NCBI GenBank assembly: GCA_045594795.1
Contig: JAZNZF010000018.1
Location: 6,634-70,633, forward strand
DNA length: 64,000 nt
Reading direction: 5' to 3'
Source: UMGS1532 sp045594795
Lineage (GTDB): Bacteria > Bacillota > Clostridia > Oscillospirales > Acutalibacteraceae
Position 1 is the stretch's first letter, and every line of letters starts with the position of its first letter. Positions 63,219 to 64,000 of this stretch are shown here, piece by piece. The position numbers and the translations under genes are program-made. The notes below the pieces were generated by a model. That model was not told the origin of the DNA. It ran no database searches and saw only the letters and a program-made list of their open reading frames with translations.

Positions 63219-63709
63219 AGCCAAAGCGAATAGCGTTGCTTGGGCTTATGTTAGCGTTGGCACTAATTCTCGGCTATGTAGAAAGATTAATACCCTTTAA
63301 TATTGGTATTGCAGGGGTAAAAATAGGACTTGCCAACATAATAGTTTTACTGCTTTTAAAACGGTTTGGAATAGGCTACGCGCTAACCGTAAACGTATTG
63401 CGTATAACAATAGTTAATCTGCTTTTCGGCAGTGCTGTAAGTCTTGCTTTTTCTCTGTTCGGAGGGGTATTATCTACACTCGCTATGTATGTTGCGCAAA
63501 AAATTTCGGGTATTAGCGAAACTGGAATCAGCGCAATAGGTGGCGCTACCCATAATTTAGGGCAGACTATAGCCGCCGCTTTACTGCTTAGCACACCCTC
63601 GGTGTTGCGATTGCTACCGATTTTACTGATATTCGGCGAGCTTTCGGGAGTGCTTTGCGGCGTTGTTGCGCACGTAATTTTAAAAAGAAGTGACAAACTT
63701 AAAATATAA
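63215..63709 (+). CDS. Gx-transporter family membrane protein (heptaprenyl diphosphate synthase component I-like)
   Basis: 164 residues with about five helices, starting KRIALLGLMLALALILGYVE, of the Hpre_diP_synt_I/Gx transporter family, related to ECF-type S components. The old name comes from a subunit of heptaprenyl diphosphate synthase; a transport role is now favoured. Coupled by ATGA to the NusG-II gene. Confidence 0.85.
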   Translation: MKPKRIALLGLMLALALILGYVERLIPFNIGIAGVKIGLANIIVLLLLKRFGIGYALTVNVLRITIVNLLFGSAVSLAFSLFGGVLSTLAMYVAQKISGISETGISAIGGATHNLGQTIAAALLLSTPSVLRLLPILLIFGELSGVLCGVVAHVILKRSDKLKI

Positions 63710-63720
63710 TAGAGTATTTT

Positions 63721-63767
63721 GTGCCAAACTACTAATATTACAAGGTGGTTTGGCACTGCTGTTTTTA
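63721..63767 (+). terminator. Terminator after the Gx-transporter gene
   Basis: GTGCCAAAC pairs with GTTTGGCAC, followed by TGCTGTTTTT. Confidence 0.75.
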
Positions 63768-63802
63768 TGGTTAAAGACTAAGTTTGTGTACTTTTTTGTC
63801 GA

Positions 63803-63831
63803 TTGACTTTAATTGTACTATATGATATAAT
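63803..63831 (+). promoter_or_regulatory. Promoter of the acyl-carrier-protein gene
   Basis: TTGACT, exactly 17 bases, TATAAT. Confidence 0.88.
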
Positions 63832-63905
63832 TATTGAGTTATAATAACATATACTGCAAAAAGTATGTGTAAATAAAAATGAAAATTTAAAGGGGACAAC
63901 TTAAA

Positions 63906-64000
63906 ATGGAAAAATTATTAGAGCTTTTAAAATCAATCAGAAGTGACATCGATTTTGAAAACGAAACCAAGCTTATCGACGACGGTATTCTTGATAGCTT
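63906..64000 (+). CDS. Acyl-carrier-protein-like gene, N-terminal part (partial)
   Basis: 31 residues are visible before the right edge. The final LIDDGILDS matches the phosphopantetheine attachment region (DSL/DSF) of acyl or D-alanyl carrier proteins; the first helix MEKLLELLKS fits. The short distance from start to DS (about 30 residues) is right for AcpP or DltC. AAAGGGG precedes the ATG. Which pathway it serves lies outside the window. Confidence 0.75.
   Translation, partial: MEKLLELLKSIRSDIDFENETKLIDDGILDS

Noticed and set aside
1..64000. tRNA, rRNA, prophage or complete insertion sequence
   Set aside because: None of the hallmark sequences (tRNA T-loop GGTTCGAATCC-type, transposase or phage genes) were seen on either strand by reading; a tRNAscan or ISfinder run would settle it.

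Overview
The window reads as chromosomal DNA of a low-GC, strictly anaerobic, Gram-positive gut-type Firmicute, most likely a Clostridia/Oscillospiraceae (Ruminococcaceae) relative. The signs are T-box leaders before cysE-cysS and thrS, purine-rich AGGAGG ribosome sites, many TTGACA-N17-TATAAT promoters with intrinsic terminators, oxygen-sensitive glycyl-radical enzymes (PflB, NrdD), an indolepyruvate:ferredoxin oxidoreductase, a YabE/RpfB-like 3D-domain protein and a Cys-rich repeat surface protein typical of gut Clostridia. No rRNA, tRNA, CRISPR array, prophage or complete insertion sequence was found. Gene density is high and most genes are housekeeping.

Layout. 0-3.1 kb: end of a GPH sugar:cation symporter followed by a GH2 beta-galactosidase with an odd Met/Gly/Lys-rich tail. 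3.2-6.4 kb: an NSS amino-acid transporter (minus), a 0.8 kb AT-rich gap carrying an NrdR-box-like pair, then a 3D-domain cell-wall protein with a structured leader. 6.5-7.2 kb: a strong candidate non-coding RNA gene (consensus promoter, six tandem hairpins, a pseudoknotted 3' core, terminator) followed directly by a MITE-like inverted-repeat element. 7.2-11.8 kb: pflA-pflB, plsY, apbE. 11.9-24.9 kb: a lipoprotein/response regulator/histidine kinase operon running into DUF1385-prmC, recA-recX-rimO-pgsA, then T-box(Cys)-cysE-cysS-methyltransferase-rsmI.

25-26.6 kb is a small accessory patch: a zeta-toxin-like P-loop kinase, two sister XRE regulators with nearly identical 3' ends, and a small zinc-ribbon protein. 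serS (minus) follows. 28.1-33.8 kb is an aryl/2-oxo-acid operon: acyl-CoA ligase, IorA, IorB, PaaK-type ligase and a double-ACT protein. 33.9-42.2 kb is a minus-strand six-gene operon: rlmB, a 1049-residue degenerate P-type-ATPase-like membrane protein, an ABC-F ATPase, a HAD phosphatase, an RluA-type pseudouridine synthase and an esterase. 42.4-45.1 kb holds a LysR regulator divergent from a TRAP-like permease pair. T-box(Thr)-thrS follows.

47.4-54.0 kb: a divergent XRE/SLOG pair with overlapping promoters, a zinc-ribbon/repeat/NPCBM-like membrane protein, and a 1184-residue Cys-rich repeat surface protein whose promoter carries paired GTGGATT sites next to a divergent XRE gene. 54.2-58.4 kb: the class III ribonucleotide reductase genes nrdG-nrdD under an NrdR-box promoter, with a redoxin domain fused to NrdD and trxB next door. 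The rest carries gdhA, a radical SAM/XRE pair, a histidine phosphatase, a degenerate FMN-binding lipoprotein, a NusG-II/Gx-transporter pair and the start of an acyl-carrier-protein gene.

The least explained items are the hairpin-array RNA, the dead P-type ATPase, the second NrdR-like box pair and the apparent ACG start of nrdG.
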